A stretch of 64,000 nucleotides of DNA from Ditylenchus dipsaci (taxonomy: Eukaryota > Nematoda > Chromadorea > Rhabditida > Anguinidae). A program made the position numbers and the translations under genes. The DNA is taken from positions 124,001 through 188,000 of the forward strand of contig SADC01001015.1 of the NCBI GenBank assembly GCA_004194705.1, read 5' to 3'. The notes under the pieces were generated by a model. It saw only the letters and a list, made by a program, of their open reading frames with translations, did not search any database and was not told where the DNA came from. Below are positions 23,023-34,264 of this stretch, piece after piece (the first letter of the stretch is position 1; every line of letters begins with the position of its first letter).

Positions 23023-26000
23023 CTAGAGCCGTTTCATTTGATATTTCTTTCCACTTGGCTGGATGTCTAGCACCTGTCTTGCCTGGCGAGGGCGAGTAGA
23101 GCGACGAAGCACTTGAGCCACAGGAGAGCGAGGAGGTGATTCACAGAGCGGCACCGGCACTTGAATTGGATCCCTCAAAGGCTGCTGAAAAGCTTGAGGA
23201 GTTCTTGGTCGGGCTTGATTGATCACAGGCTGTAGACGTTGAGCGGTGGCACCATCATGAGGCAAGTCCATACGAGGTCGGAACTGATTGGCATGTCGAC
23301 GATGAAACTTGCCATCAAAGGCTTGAACTTCATAGATACGCTGACCAAATTTCTGAGAGATGGAACTAGGAGCCCAGCCGATCTTGTTTCCCTGGTAGAT
23401 TCTGAAGTAGACTGGAGCACCCAAAGCGAACGATACTTCTTTTGCTCCATGATGCTTGTTGAACTGACTTATCATGCCGGCCTGATACCTGTTCGGATGA
23501 TGAGCGGTATTCTTTTCCTTCTCCTTCTTTGGAACGAGTTGAGAGATGCGGGTTCTGATTTTTCTGCCCAAGAAGACCTCGGCCGGAGACTTTCCATTAA
23601 GCACGGCACTAGGCGTAGACCTGTAAGAGCGGAGGATGATCGAGAGCGTTTCATGCAAGCGAGTCGAATCTAAATTCTGGATTTTTAGCATGTAACGTTT
23701 GAAAGTATCGACAAATCGTTCGGCTTGGCCGTTACTTTGAGGATGATATGGCGGAGATCTAACATGATCAATGCCATATTTTGAACAAAATTTCGAAAAA
23801 GGTTGAAGTAAATTGAGTTCCGTTGTCACTAACCAGGACTTCGGGATAACCAAACCTGTCAAACACCTTCTGAGACATTCGATTGTAGCTTGAGAAAAAT
23901 AGTAGGCATTTCGTAAATTTCAGGCCAACGAGTGAAGGAGTCGACGATGATGAGGAACATTCTTCCTTTAAGGGCCGCGAAGTCGATGTGAATGCGTTTC
24001 CACGGTTCTTCTTCACGCCGCAAGGGCTTAGAGTCGCTTTGATTGGAGATTTCGCGGCGAAAGAACAGGCACTGCATCCTTTGACCAGAGCTTCTATTTC
24101 GGAGTCGATCTTCGGCCAGTAGACATATTGAGCGGCGAAAGCTTTCATTCGGACGATTCCCTTGTGACCTTCATGGAGTAGAGTGAGCACTTGAGAGCGA
24201 AGATTGTTGGATAATGACCCTTTCATTTGCCATTAGACAGCCTGAGATGATTGAGATAGACGAGCGCTTCGGAAAGTAAGCAGAAAGAGAGGAATCCACT
24301 TTCTTCGGCCAACCATTGAGCACATGCTGTTTGAGTTGCTGGAGATCTGAGTCTTTGGCAGTTTCTTTAGCCACATCTGAGACAGTAAGAGGAACTTCAT
24401 TGCACTGCATAATTAGGACGTCTTCCACAGTTTGATCAGCGTCGGAGAGAGAGATGGGAGCAATCACTTTGTCTTCCGCTCCAAGGGCACTTGAGCAATG
24501 AGACGGGAGAGCATATCCACTTGTCAAAATCCCAGATTTGACGTATTGAACCTGAAAATCATAAGTGATTAGAATGAGAGCCCACGTTGAAGTCTAGAAG
24601 TGGAATGATTGGAGATCCCCTTCTGAGACCCAAAAATAGATAGCAAAGGCTTATGATCTGTTTGAGAGTAAACTTGCGGCCATAGATGTAGCGATGGAAC
24701 TTTTTGACTGCAAACACCAGAGCTAGGCCTTCTTTTTCAAATCTGCGCATAGTTCTTTTCTGCAGCAGTGAGAGATCGAGAGGCATGTTCCACCACCTTG
24801 ATTGAGCCGTCGGGGAATTTGTGAGAGATCGTTGCACCCAACCAGATTGAGAAGCATCTGCAGAGACGATGATTGGCTTGCGAGGATCGTAATGCACTAG
24901 TAGTAGATCTGAGCACAGAAAGTTCTTTCGCTTTGCGACGGCTTGATCACATTCGGTAGACCAGACAAACGGAGTGTCTTTAGTCAGCAGTTTGTCCAAA
25001 GGAGAGCCGGAGATCTTTCATTTCTTTGACGAATTTGCCGTAGAAGTTGATTGCACCGAGGAAAGCACGGACTTGAGAGACGTCTTTTGAGTGGGCATCT
25101 GAGAGATAGCGCCGACAATGGCTGGATTGGGACGAATTCCATTTTCATCCACGATATGGCCAAGGGAGAAGACGTTTGAGGAGGAAGTTGCACTTTTCGG
25201 CTTGAATTTTGAATCCATATTCTTGGATACGAGAAAATACCTGAAAAAAGTGTGCAGTATGAGATTCTATAGTAGGACTGGCTATAATTAAATCATCTAG
25301 ATAAGCGAAAACTCCCTGTAGACCGGAAAGCATTTGATCCATGATTTTCTGGAAGATGCTGGGAGCCGATTTGATTCCAAATGGTAGACGTTGATATTGG
25401 AATAGCCCCAGATGAGTGTTGATGCACACGAGCGGTTTTGATTGTTCATCCAGTTGTACTTGGAGATAGGCATCACTGAGGTCGATAAGAGAGAAGTACT
25501 TGGCCCTTGGAGACGATCGAAGATGTCGTCTGGCAGAGGGAGAGGATGACGATTAAGTTCCAATGCGTTATTGAGTCCAGTTGAGAAGTCGGCACAGACG
25601 CGGAGCTTGCCGTTCTTCTTGCGGACTGAGACTATCGGAGCTGCCCAATTGCTGAATCGACTGGTTTGAGCACTTGAGGAGCGACAGAGACGCTTGAGTT
25701 CAGAATTCAACCACATCTTCCACACTTTGGGTACAGGGCGCTTGGCACAGAAGATCGGAACTGAGTCTTGCTTAAGGTAGAGATGGCTTCAACTTGGTAC
25801 AGAGACCGAGACCTGCAGAGAAGACATCCGAAAATTGAGTTTCAGCTGATCTGAGAGCGTCTTTGAAGTAGATTTGCTGAATTAAATATCGACTGGAAGA
25901 ATTTGTGCAGAGTTTATAATTGGATAAGAGGCCGTCAAGGCTTGATTAAGTCGAAAACTTTAATCCATGGTCGTCCACTAAATCAAATAAATGGCTTCCC

Positions 26001-26300
26001 TGTATTACAAAGGCTCTGAGTTGATGCGTTTTGATCATTGAATTTCACGCTGAGATTGATCATGCCTAAAGAGCTTGAATGAGTGGCCAGTGAAGCTTCT
26101 TCCCTTTCTTGAAGTAGGCTGGAGATGCGGTTTCCCAATTCGAGTCCAGGTTTCAGCTGTCAAGAGAGTCTCTTCAGCACCAGTATCCATGAGCAAAATT
26201 GTTGCATCGAACTTGAGTTTGATGACAAGAGAGAGATCCCATGGCGGCACCTTGTCTGATTCAATAGAAGAGAATTTAGCCATACCTGTAAATATATCGT
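23023..26300 (-). pseudogene. pol: Gypsy pol: protease, reverse transcriptase, RNase H, integrase
   Basis: Protease: LLMDTGAEETLL, active-site DTGA at 26176-26187. Reverse transcriptase 25725-25145: VRKKNGKLRVCADF, LPFGIKSAPSIFQ and the catalytic YLDD at 25292-25303. RNase H 24999-24559: [10 protein letters not shown]. Integrase 24226-23023: HHCC zinc-binding region starting HEGHKG, the Asp-containing HIDFAAL and DNGTQFT segments, and YHPQSNGQAERF with the catalytic Glu near 23720. The domain order is Ty3/gypsy, not copia. Coding jumps between all three minus-strand frames at several points. The frameshifts could be decay or base-calling errors; I did not rebuild a continuous product. Confidence 0.88.
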
Positions 26301-27383
26301 TTATGTAAATAGCATTTGAGTTACGTTTGGATTTGAGTCTCTTGCAAGCTGATGTGATATGTCTCTTCAGATGGCAATTTTCACAAACGGCATTTCTGTG
26401 GCGGCACTGAGAGCGTTCATGGTTGTTTCCCCACAGCTGTTGCATACGCCATCAAAGGCTCTTTTCATTTGACTGAAGGCCTGCTTGCGTTTGGAGTTTC
26501 GGAATTTGGTACCCAACGGTTGTGAGCGAAAGCATTCGGAGCTGGTTGAGATCGGAACTTGGCTTCTTTTCTTGGAATTTGAGCAGCAGCAGCAGATAAC
26601 TGATTTGAAGCCATTTGCTTTGAGAGCTGATCCAGATCGGAGTTGAACATGGTCTGCTTTTTGCATTCCTCAACCAGTTCATTAAGAGTGACCTTCTTTT
26701 TGTTCTGCTTCGGCTCTTTCCATTAGATGAATGCACCTGGCACGCTGTCCACATTGATCTTGCATACCAGAAATGAGAATGAGGCACTTATGGTCTTCTT
26801 CGTCCATAGCACCCAGCTTGGCCAATTCCACTGAAGCATTTACTTGAGTAGCAAAGGAGATGAGGTCTTGAGCACCATTTTGAACTTGCTTTAGAGCTTA
26901 TAGCGGCGGATGACGAGAGAACGAGTTGAAACAAAAAGAGATTTGAGACGGCCACCACTTCTTGATAAGGCTTTTCGTACGGACCTTTAGGCTGGACTGC
27001 ATCGGCGTACTTCCTAAAATCACACTCGGAAAGTTTACCAATTAAAAGTTTGACCTTTGACTCGTCCGGAAGTGAAGCACCATCTGTTTCAATGAGCACT
27101 GAATAGCGTGCATACCATTTGTCGAAAGTGAGATCTTCCATCGGATTGTAGACGAACATTTCCATTCTAGCTGAGAGAGAGGAAACCAGATGAAGAGAAC
27201 TGTTTGCTGAGTTGTTTCCAGAGCCACCAAGGGCATTGTCACTTGGGGATGAGAGCTGCACCACCACCAAGGCTTGGAACATTTTTTCGAGAGATTGAAG
27301 AAAAAGCTGATTTTGCTGAGCTTGAGCCTGCGCTTGACCTGAGCTTGGGCTTCGAATATTGCTCTGATTTGTTCAGGATCCAT
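26300..27383 (-). pseudogene. gag: Gypsy gag with CCHC zinc knuckles
   Basis: The frame starts MDPEQIRAIFEAQAQ at 27383, close to the 5' LTR. A capsid-like helical part follows (WYARYSVLIETDGASL). The C-terminus has two retroviral-type zinc knuckles: CNSCG...NHERSQC, split by a frameshift, and CENCHLKRHITSAC, intact with C-x2-C-x4-H-x4-C spacing, near 26350-26390. The region is interrupted by several frame changes. The product would be the structural protein of the retrotransposon particle. Confidence 0.8.
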
Positions 27384-27397
27384 TTGACTGCGCCAAT

Positions 27398-27554
27398 TGT
27401 TGTGTTCTTGAGAGCTGAGAGAGATAGCAGAGCGAACCACAAGAATAGTTTATACGGAACGAATGATACAATAGATAAGAGAGTGACACGAGTCAACAGA
27501 AGACTCGATGTCGTGTCAAGACAATAATAATTACGAATAATAGTTCACACAACA
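27398..27554 (-). repeat. 5' LTR of the gypsy element
   Basis: 157-bp partner of 22548-22706 with the same TG...CA ends. Promoter elements cannot be assigned confidently. Confidence 0.88.
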
Positions 27555-27984
27555 GCTGCCCTCCATTCTTTCTCGAAGTGTAGAGCATGATATGGCAAAT
27601 GTGAAGGGTGTTTTCGACGCGCATCTTCTTAACTAAAAGCGAGGGCATACTTTAAATTAAAAAAGCAATTTGAAGAAGATATATTAAAAAAATCATAATG
27701 CAACAAAAATACGCATTAATTATGAATCAAACCAATACAAAATAATAAATTGCAGGGCTTGGACCACCTTGGCACGTGAATAACGCAATTTCTGTCAATC
27801 GCTGAGGCTTGCATGAGCCTGATGGCCTAAAATGGCGACAATCCATAGTTTAGTTTTATTATTCAGTAAATTTCTACAAGAAACCCTTAAATTACAAAAA
27901 GCGCTTTTGTGCAAAATTCGCAAGGAAAAAGTATTTCAAAACCTCAAAATTATATCCGTTTTTCTTACAAATCTTACGGGTAAT

Positions 27985-28345
27985 CCTTTTTTCTGGGGCA
28001 AATATACTTTTTGGGGCAGATTTACTTTTTTGGGCAAATCCTTTTGGAACAAATTTACTTTTTTCTGGGCAGATATACTTTTTTGGGGCAAATTTACTTT
28101 TTTTGGAGCAAATTTTTTTTATGGGGCAAATTTTTCTCTATTTGGGACAAATTTACCTTTTTCTAAAAAATTTTTCTGGAAAAAAATTGTCCAAAAAAAG
28201 AGAAAATTCCCCATAAAAATAAATTTGCTCCAAAAAAAGTAATTTGCCCCAAAAAGTATATTTGCCCCAAGCCCATCTGCCCCAAAAAAAGTAGTTCAAC
28301 CCAAAAAAGTATATTGGCTCCAAAAAAGTAAATTTGCCCCAAAAA
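27985..28345. repeat. Foldback with tandem GGGGCAAATTTACTTTTTT units
   Basis: About nine head-to-tail copies of a 17-20-bp unit (GGGGCAAATTTACTTTTTT and variants) run from 27992 to about 28170. They then recur inverted (AAAAAGTAxxTTTGCCCC) from about 28200 to 28345, so each arm is a minisatellite and the whole can fold back. The segment 28350-28400 is homologous to the arm of the foldback at 34265-35401. 27555-27985 shows nothing recognisable. Confidence 0.65.
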
Positions 28346-28739
28346 ACGCCATATATCAACACCTTAGCAGTCAAAAATTATTCTGTGAGACAGATTTCGA
28401 AGCTCTCAATTTTCGGAAACTTTTTTCGAATTTTTCTTTCACTATCGTGTTCCCTTGAAATTCTGCACAAGACGCACCCATTGTAACCAACGCTTTTAGA
28501 GTGTTAAAGTTCACAAACTTCTTTATTGATATGATTTGTCATAATTTTAACTTAGCGTCCTTATTTGTCATTATTTCTCGAAGTGACGGCCAAATAAAGA
28601 GATTATTTAAAACTGACAAAAAAGTATTAACTTACCAGGGAACCTTCAGAAGTGTTTTTTTAAAGACTTCATTGACAGATTTTTTTGCAGATTCTTGTAG
28701 AGCACCCGAAGTTATATAACACGCCTCAAAACAAATTTA

Positions 28740-28960
28740 TTTTACCATCGAGGCAGATTGGGGGTGAATGGCATATTTTGCCGGGGCATATTGGCTGTGC
28801 ATTTTGTCACAGCATTTTGGCTGTGCCATTTTGCCTGGGGCACCTTTGCTGTTTGATTTCGCCCTAAAAAGCTTAAAAAGGGCCTGAAACTCCAAATGAG
28901 GGGAAATGACTTATTTTGCGCGGTTTCCGGGCTAAATTCACAGCCAAAATGCCGTGGGCA
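28740..28960. repeat. Diverged array of GGCATATTTTGCC-like units
   Basis: Units such as GGCATATTTTGCCGGGGCA, GCATTTTGTCACAGCATTTTG and CCATTTTGCCTGGGGCA repeat on the plus strand and are echoed inverted near 28935-28965 (GCCAAAATGCCGTGGGCAAG). It is probably another tandem-armed foldback, strongly decayed. Confidence 0.4.
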
Positions 28961-29059
28961 AGGGCTCATCGGGGCCATCAATCCTTGACTTGTTATTTCA
29001 TTTCTTAAGGTACGTTCACATAAAAGTGTCGACCCAAGCGTTCTTTTAACGCGGGAAGA

Positions 29060-29240
29060 GCTGTACTTTTTTTTCTTGACCAAAACTTTTTTTGCCCCAA
29101 GCCCCCAAGCCCCCTGCGCCCCCTTCGGGGCGCAGGGGGCTTGAGAGTTAGAGATGCGCGCACACACTTACCTTAGACATGATTCCGAGAAGTACTCTTG
29201 ATCAAAAAATGCATATAGAGTCTCTTTTTGCCACGGCCAG
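29060..29240 (-). repeat. Dispersed module: ATGTCTAAG|GTAAG-like segment plus GC hairpin
   Basis: On the minus strand this reads ...TTGATCAAGAG, then ATCATGTCTAAGGTAAGTGT, a GCGCGCATCTCTAACTCTCA stretch and a GC hairpin CCCCTGCGCCCCxTTCGGGG with a TTCG-type loop (29107-29140). Close copies lie at 43040-43200 (minus) and 55395-55545 (plus); a fourth (30510-30561 plus 33782-33830) was split by the MULE insertion. The ATG three codons before a consensus donor resembles a first exon or a spliced-leader-like donor, but the function is unproven. Confidence 0.55.
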
Positions 29241-29679
29241 TCGAAAAACATGGCAGGACAGCCGAAGAATACAAACAATCACTTTGCTAACGTTCTGCTA
29301 TAAAACTGGCCCTTTTATTTCCTTCCCCTCCCTATACAGCCTTTATTCCCTTTTAAATTCAAAAGGCGCCAATTTAAATTTTTGAAATTTTGACTAAAAA
29401 ACCATGATACCCTCCTGTGGTTCGAAAAAATTGTTTTTTTCAAAAAATGGCCTTTCCACACATTTTTTGCCGTTCTATCGTTCTCAGGGCCTATGAAATA
29501 CTTTCCCCTAAAAAAACCCCACTTTGGACAATCCCCATAAAGTGCACTCCTGCCTTGTATTTTGTATCATGGCAAGCCTTCTTATTTTTATGGCTAAAAT
29601 CTCATTTTTTAGTTTTTTTAATTATGACATTTTGAGTTGAGAGCCGTTGTTTTAATTCATATTTTTTTTATTAAATGTA

Positions 29680-29925
29680 CCGTATTTTCTTTATTAAACG
29701 GGCCGGCCCGTTTATTTTTCAACCCCTTAAAAATCGGAAAATTTTGAGGTCAATTTCAAGATTTTTGGATGCTCAACCAAAAATATAAAAGTGGAACGAG
29801 TAGAGCTCGTGGGATTAAGAAAACGCAAAAACAGTTTTGCAAATGTTTACTCTGGCTCATATAATGTCTTCAAAGTCGAGGGGGCCGGTTTATTAGAGAG
29901 GGCCAGTTTTATAGAGAAAATACGG
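29680..29925. mobile_element. CCGTATTT-family MITE, well-preserved copy
   Basis: It is flanked by TA (29678-29679 and 29926-29927). Left end CCGTATTTTCTTTATTAAAC; right end TTTATAGAGAAAATACGG. TA duplication and terminal structure suit the Tc1/mariner/pogo group. Near the right end are two copies of GGGGCC(G/A)GTTTTATTAGAGA-like units, the seed of the minisatellite at 60577-64000. Confidence 0.8.
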
Positions 29926-30786
29926 TATTCATTTCTGTTAAAGAAAATTTTGTAAGATGTTCTATTAAAATTAAACTAGTTTTGAATAAATACTAGACAG
30001 ATGCCATTCATGTGGCAAATTATGTATTTTTTTTTTTTGAAGAATAATTAAGTGAATGAACGCAAAAGCACTAAGATTAATGACTTTTTTTGATACTGTT
30101 TCTCTGATATTTATCGCAGTAGTCTTATACGATATTTATTCCAATAATTTTTGCAAAAACCTTTCAGTCAGTATTACAACACTATGCTCTCTGATGAGTC
30201 CTCGTCCAAATTTTTGGCTTCCTCATTCGCAAAAGCTCTCAGATCTACAAACTACAGATCGACACTTCTTGATCCTAATCAGCAAATTTTTTGGTCAAAC
30301 AGGCCATATCTGCTTTTTCCAAATCTCATCTCTACAAGAGCATCAAAAGCAAGAAGAAAGGTAATATAAATGAAAATGTGGCTAGAGCACAGAAATACTA
30401 CGTAAACCGAATTGCCACAATTTTTTTCAAGTTTCAACACTGATTCATGTTTTAATAATTGAATTTTTGGTAATTTTTTTTAATCAAAATTTGAATTTTT
30501 CGGTATAGCAGGGAGCTTGAGATTTGTAGATGCGCACACTTACTACTTACTTAGACATGATTCCGACCAGGTAGTATGCCAGCTAGCCAAATGATTCGGC
30601 GCCAATGTGATCCGGCGCCAAAATGTCGTTGGCGCCAAAATGATGCTGCACCAAATTCAATTAGGCGCCAAATAAGTTGGCGTCATTTTGTTGTTTGTAC
30701 CAAATGATTTGGCGCCATTTTGTTATTGGCGACAAATGATTTGTCGCCATTTTTGACTGGCAACAAAATGCATTGATATCAATTCT

Positions 30787-31098
30787 TTGAATTGTGAGGC
30801 TGAGCCAATGGTGTTTCAACCAAAAGCTGTTTTTCTCAAGTGTCTTAACAGTCAATATTCATCATTTTTAGAAACAAAAGCCATGGGTATGTTCGAGTCG
30901 TACTCTTCGAAGACAGTGGTGATGAAATATTCCCAGAGCAAACAAATCACAGCGCCAATTCCGCTAGCGAACAGAAGAGATGCAGAATTCCGAAACAATG
31001 AAAGTGATGAAGAAGAGCTGAGGAATATGAAATTCAGCAATGGTTGGCCTTTCCAGATGCCGAGCCTCAGTTCTTTGAGTCAAGTCACGGCGCAATGA
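30787..31098 (+). CDS. Unidentified open frame in the MULE, 103 codons
   Basis: The frame begins MNCEAEPMVFQPKAVF and contains an acidic stretch NNESDEEELRNM. It lies between the left arm and the transposase exons. It could be the transposase N-terminus or a second small protein of the element; neither can be shown. A minus-strand frame over the same DNA (30964-31275) is equally long, so the coding strand is uncertain. Confidence 0.3.
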   Translation: MNCEAEPMVFQPKAVFLKCLNSQYSSFLETKAMGMFESYSSKTVVMKYSQSKQITAPIPLANRRDAEFRNNESDEEELRNMKFSNGWPFQMPSLSSLSQVTAQ

Positions 31099-31264
31099 TT
31101 CTCTGCCATGAAGGTGAGTCCAGTCTGTTCTTATGGTTTTTTTATGCTTAGATGAGAAATTAAGGATTTCCTTTCGCCTTTCGATACCATCTCGGATCTC
31201 AGGATAACAAGCAGGAGTTATATCAGTGCCAAGAATGGAGGGAAGGATGCCGAAAAGAATTTTG

Positions 31265-33074
31265 ATGAAAGGCATTGTCTACATCAAAGAGAACCTTGTG
31301 GGTCATGATCATCCGGCAATCCGATTGACATGGAAAAGCGGAGTCTCGATCATCGTGCCATCGAACTCGCAAGAACTACCAAGGTAAGTTGAAAGTTCTT
31401 CTTGGTGAAATTTCATGCGATAATTAAGGTCGGCATCAGAGATATCATCAATATGGTCATACGCGAAAAGGAACATCAGAGGCGGCTCAAGCACACGTTC
31501 CATGGGAGGCACTTACTCGTCATCTATACACCGTTCGCAGGTATGAGAATTTATTTAGTGGATTAGTTAAAATGAAATATTATCTAGGCTGCCAACAAGT
31601 ATCCTCCAGGACAGACGGACCCAGAACACTTGACAATTCCTGACTCTTACACGAAGCATTACAACGACAAGAAATTCATTTATTATGATGACGGAGCCGG
31701 GGAGCAAGAAGTATGATCATCATGTCTTCACCGGAGATGCTGACGGTATAATTTTTAAAAATGCTAAAATTATTTATGTAACCCTTACAGGAACTGTCGA
31801 AACCTAGAACGGTGGTGGCTATTGATGGAACTTTCAAATCTCATGCCGATGGATGGGTTCAAAATGTATCAGTTAGCGTTCTGATCAGCAAGTGAGATAT
31901 CGATATAATGACAAGTTCATTTTTGCAATCATTTTCTGATCATTTTCAGGAATTTCGTTCCCGCTTGTGTTGCATTTCTCACTGACAAACGTCAAGCTAC
32001 CTACATGAAACTGATGCAGAAGCTTGGTGCATCATTCTACAGGAACCGGGCAAGATTGGCATCCTTCGATCGTGATATCGGACTTTGAAGGGGCTATAAG
32101 GGCGGCTCTGGTGCTTTTCTTCTCTGGTAGGCTTGAAATTATACTTTTTTTTGGGCACACTATTACTTATCTAACTCATTTAGACATGGAGCTGCTGTGC
32201 AACATCGTGGGTGCAATTTCCATTGGAATCAATGTGTGATGCGACGTCTTTTCAAGTACATTTCCTTCAACGAGCTTATAACAAGGAGTCTAAGTTCAAC
32301 GAATGGGTTCGCATGATTCTATCTATCGCTCTTCTTCCACGCGATTTGGTACGCAGAGCTTACTTTTTCCTCACTGACTTTCAACACTTGCCAGCTTCAC
32401 AATTCACGAACGCCGAAGATTACCGGGAATTCATGATTTTCTTGCTTATATGAAAAGAGTGAGTTATTTGTTTTATGTGCGTGGATTGAACTTTTCTGTA
32501 TTTTCAGAACTGGATTGGCAGTGATCAAAGAGCTTCACGTTATGACCATCGCTTGTGGTGTCATGCCGGGCTGGATATACCAGGAACAATTCGCACAACT
32601 TCTACAATCGAGCGTTGGCACCGAACTCTAAACGCGCACATTCGCAAGGAGTCAAGGATCGTTTGGGAAGTGCTGGATATGTTTCGGACATAAATCGGTA
32701 AGCCCTTTACCCAATATCTCTTTGTCCTAAACACTTTTCTCTCTTTAAGAAATTGCTGCACTAAAAATGATCATTGTGCTAAGGACGCCTACCCAGAGAC
32801 GAAGACCTCCACTGATGATGAATCGAAACTTCTACACTTTACTGCTGCCTTGCAAGCTGCTCATGCGGAACAAGAGGATCCTTTTTCTGATGATGATCTC
32901 TACGCTGCCGTCGTTAAAATAACAAGAGCAGGCTGGGAAGTTCAAGTGGGAAGACAAAAAGGACACGTAGACCGTCAAATAAAGAGGATTCGAGTCGAAG
33001 AAGTCGCACAGCTATTGCAGAATCAAAAGGCAGGAAACAATTTGATCGAAGAACGAGATAATCAGGAGGAATAA
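31265..33074 (+). pseudogene. MULE transposase (IS256-like DDE fold), spliced, frameshifted
   Basis: Exons with consistent GT..AG phase: 31265-31383, 31429-31540, 31588-31710, 31791-31891 and 31950-32126; then 32184 to about 32457, 32509 to about 32699, and 32750-33074. Family marks: IPDSYTKHYN and FIYYDD before the core, then VVAIDGTFKSHADGW (first catalytic Asp), FLTDKRQATYMKLMQKLG, IVISDFEGAIRAA (second Asp), GCNFHWNQCVMRRL (the C-x2-H motif), VRMILSIALLP and TTSTIERWHRTLNAHI, all in standard MULE order. The tail 32750-33074 is acidic then basic and ends at TAA; AATAAA follows at 33131. Reading frame is lost near 32036, at the 32126/32184 junction and near 32272, so this copy is probably inactive. 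The first exon may lie upstream. Confidence 0.85.
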
Positions 33075-33826
33075 TGAAACCGGGAGCATTGTTATTTTGT
33101 GTGGTCTGTCTTGTGTTCGTTACAATTTTGAATAAAGAACAATTGACCGGATTCCCTTAAAATCAATTATTGCGCAATACTCAAAAAATACTCGAGAAAA
33201 CGGCATTTTACCACTGTTAAACCATCAAAATAAAACCACCATTAAACCACCAAAAACGTAAAAAATTTTTTGATCCAAGTGGACGACCACTTGGTTTGGC
33301 TGGTTTAGACTAAAAAAAAAAATTCCAGGTCATATGTATTGATATCCACCTGACCAGGAGGTACCTACCTCGGATTTCGGAATTCCGGTGGGCAAAATCG
33401 AAATTTTGGTTCTAACAAACGGTTTCGACTTGAAATTTTGGGTTAGAAAAAAAATTTATTCTGACATTTGAAAAAAATTATTTTTTATTTCGGGTGATTG
33501 AATCCTGAGAATGTCAGGATATCATTTTGGTCTAACTCACTATTGGCGCAGCCTCGCAAAATGGAACAATTGTAGCCTAATCAATTGGTATAATAGCAAA
33601 GTGGCTCAGAGTTAATTGGCGTCAATAGGAAAATGGCGCCAAATCATTTGGTACAAACAACAAAATGACGCCAACTTATTTGGCGCCTAATTGAATTTGG
33701 TGCAGCGTCATATTGGCGCAGCGTCACATTGGCGCCGGATCACATTGGCGCCGAATCATTTTGGCTAGCTGGCATACTACCTCCGACCAAGACTCTTAAT
33801 TGAAATTTATTTAGAGAGTCTTTGAC

Positions 33827-34065
33827 CTAGTAGCGAATAACCCCCCCCCTCGCCCAACGATTTTCACCTTTTTACTTAGTAAAAAGTACCCAAATATATG
33901 TCCCAGACCCCGGAAAATGTGCGCAAACTCTTCATTAGTCACAACTTCCGTACGCTGGCCTACTCCCAAGCTTAAGGCTAAGCCTAAACTTGTTGTCTCA
34001 AAGGGTAGTTACAGCATTTTTTAAAGGTCGGATTCTTGGGGGGGGGGGTGTATTCGATACTAGCG
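33827..34065. mobile_element. CTAGTAGCGAATA-family MITE with C/G homopolymer ends
   Basis: Left CTAGTAGCGAATAACCCCCCC and right GGGGTGTATTCGATACTAGCG are inverted. The middle (ACTTCCGTACGCTGGCCTAC, AAGCCTAA, AACTTGTTG) also occurs at 54149-54386 and, as fragments, at 20125, 50487-50640 and 55215. No coding capacity. Confidence 0.75.
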
Positions 34066-34264
34066 CAGAGTCTTTTTGCGCAGCTCCAGCAAGAAAAATG
34101 TGATAAATCACTAAAATGACGCCGAAATACCTGAAAAGGCAATCTATTTCCGAAGAGCGAAAAGGTTTTCGAAGAGTTCTTTGACGAAATTCAAAGTTTT
34201 TCATTTATTGAGTTGGTAAGTAAGTCATGGCGGTTTTTGTTCATAAAGATTTCGCCTCAATGTG

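Larger units (their letters stand above)
22548..27554 (-). mobile_element. Ty3/gypsy-type LTR retrotransposon, degenerate
   Basis: Two short LTRs (22548-22706 and 27398-27554) flank gag and pol on the minus strand in the order gag, protease, RT, RNase H, integrase, which defines Ty3/gypsy. Each LTR starts TGTTGTG and ends CACAACA. A purine-rich AAGGGGGGGAGA on the minus strand abuts the 3' LTR (about 22707-22718), as a polypurine tract should. Just inside the 5' LTR, on the minus strand at about 27385-27395, lies TGGCGCAGTC, a plausible primer-binding site. No direct target duplication is visible. Frames are broken many times, so this copy is probably dead. No env-like frame was found. Confidence 0.9.
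30570..33781 (+). mobile_element. Mutator-like (MULE) DNA transposon with GGCGCC-rich tandem arms
   Basis: The ends GGTAGTATGCCAGCTAGCC and GGCTAGCTGGCATACTACC are perfect inverses. Identical TCCGACCA flanks (30562-30569 and 33782-33789) mark an 8-bp, possibly originally 9-bp, target duplication. The insertion split a copy of the dispersed module seen at 29060 and 43040, which confirms the junctions. Each arm (about 30570-30740 and 33610-33781) is made of TTGGCGCC-bearing units about 16-20 bp apart. The body carries a multi-exon transposase on the plus strand. A palindrome-family fragment sits at 33160-33330 near the right arm. Confidence 0.88.

Noticed and set aside
22548..27554. Target-site duplication for the gypsy element
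   Set aside because: Flanks GTCGT and GCTGC do not match; the insertion is old or rearranged, so no duplication is claimed.
29107..29140. Rho-independent bacterial terminator
   Set aside because: Strong GC hairpin with TTCG loop, but it is part of a dispersed eukaryotic repeat and not followed by a T-run on the relevant strand; all genes here are spliced.
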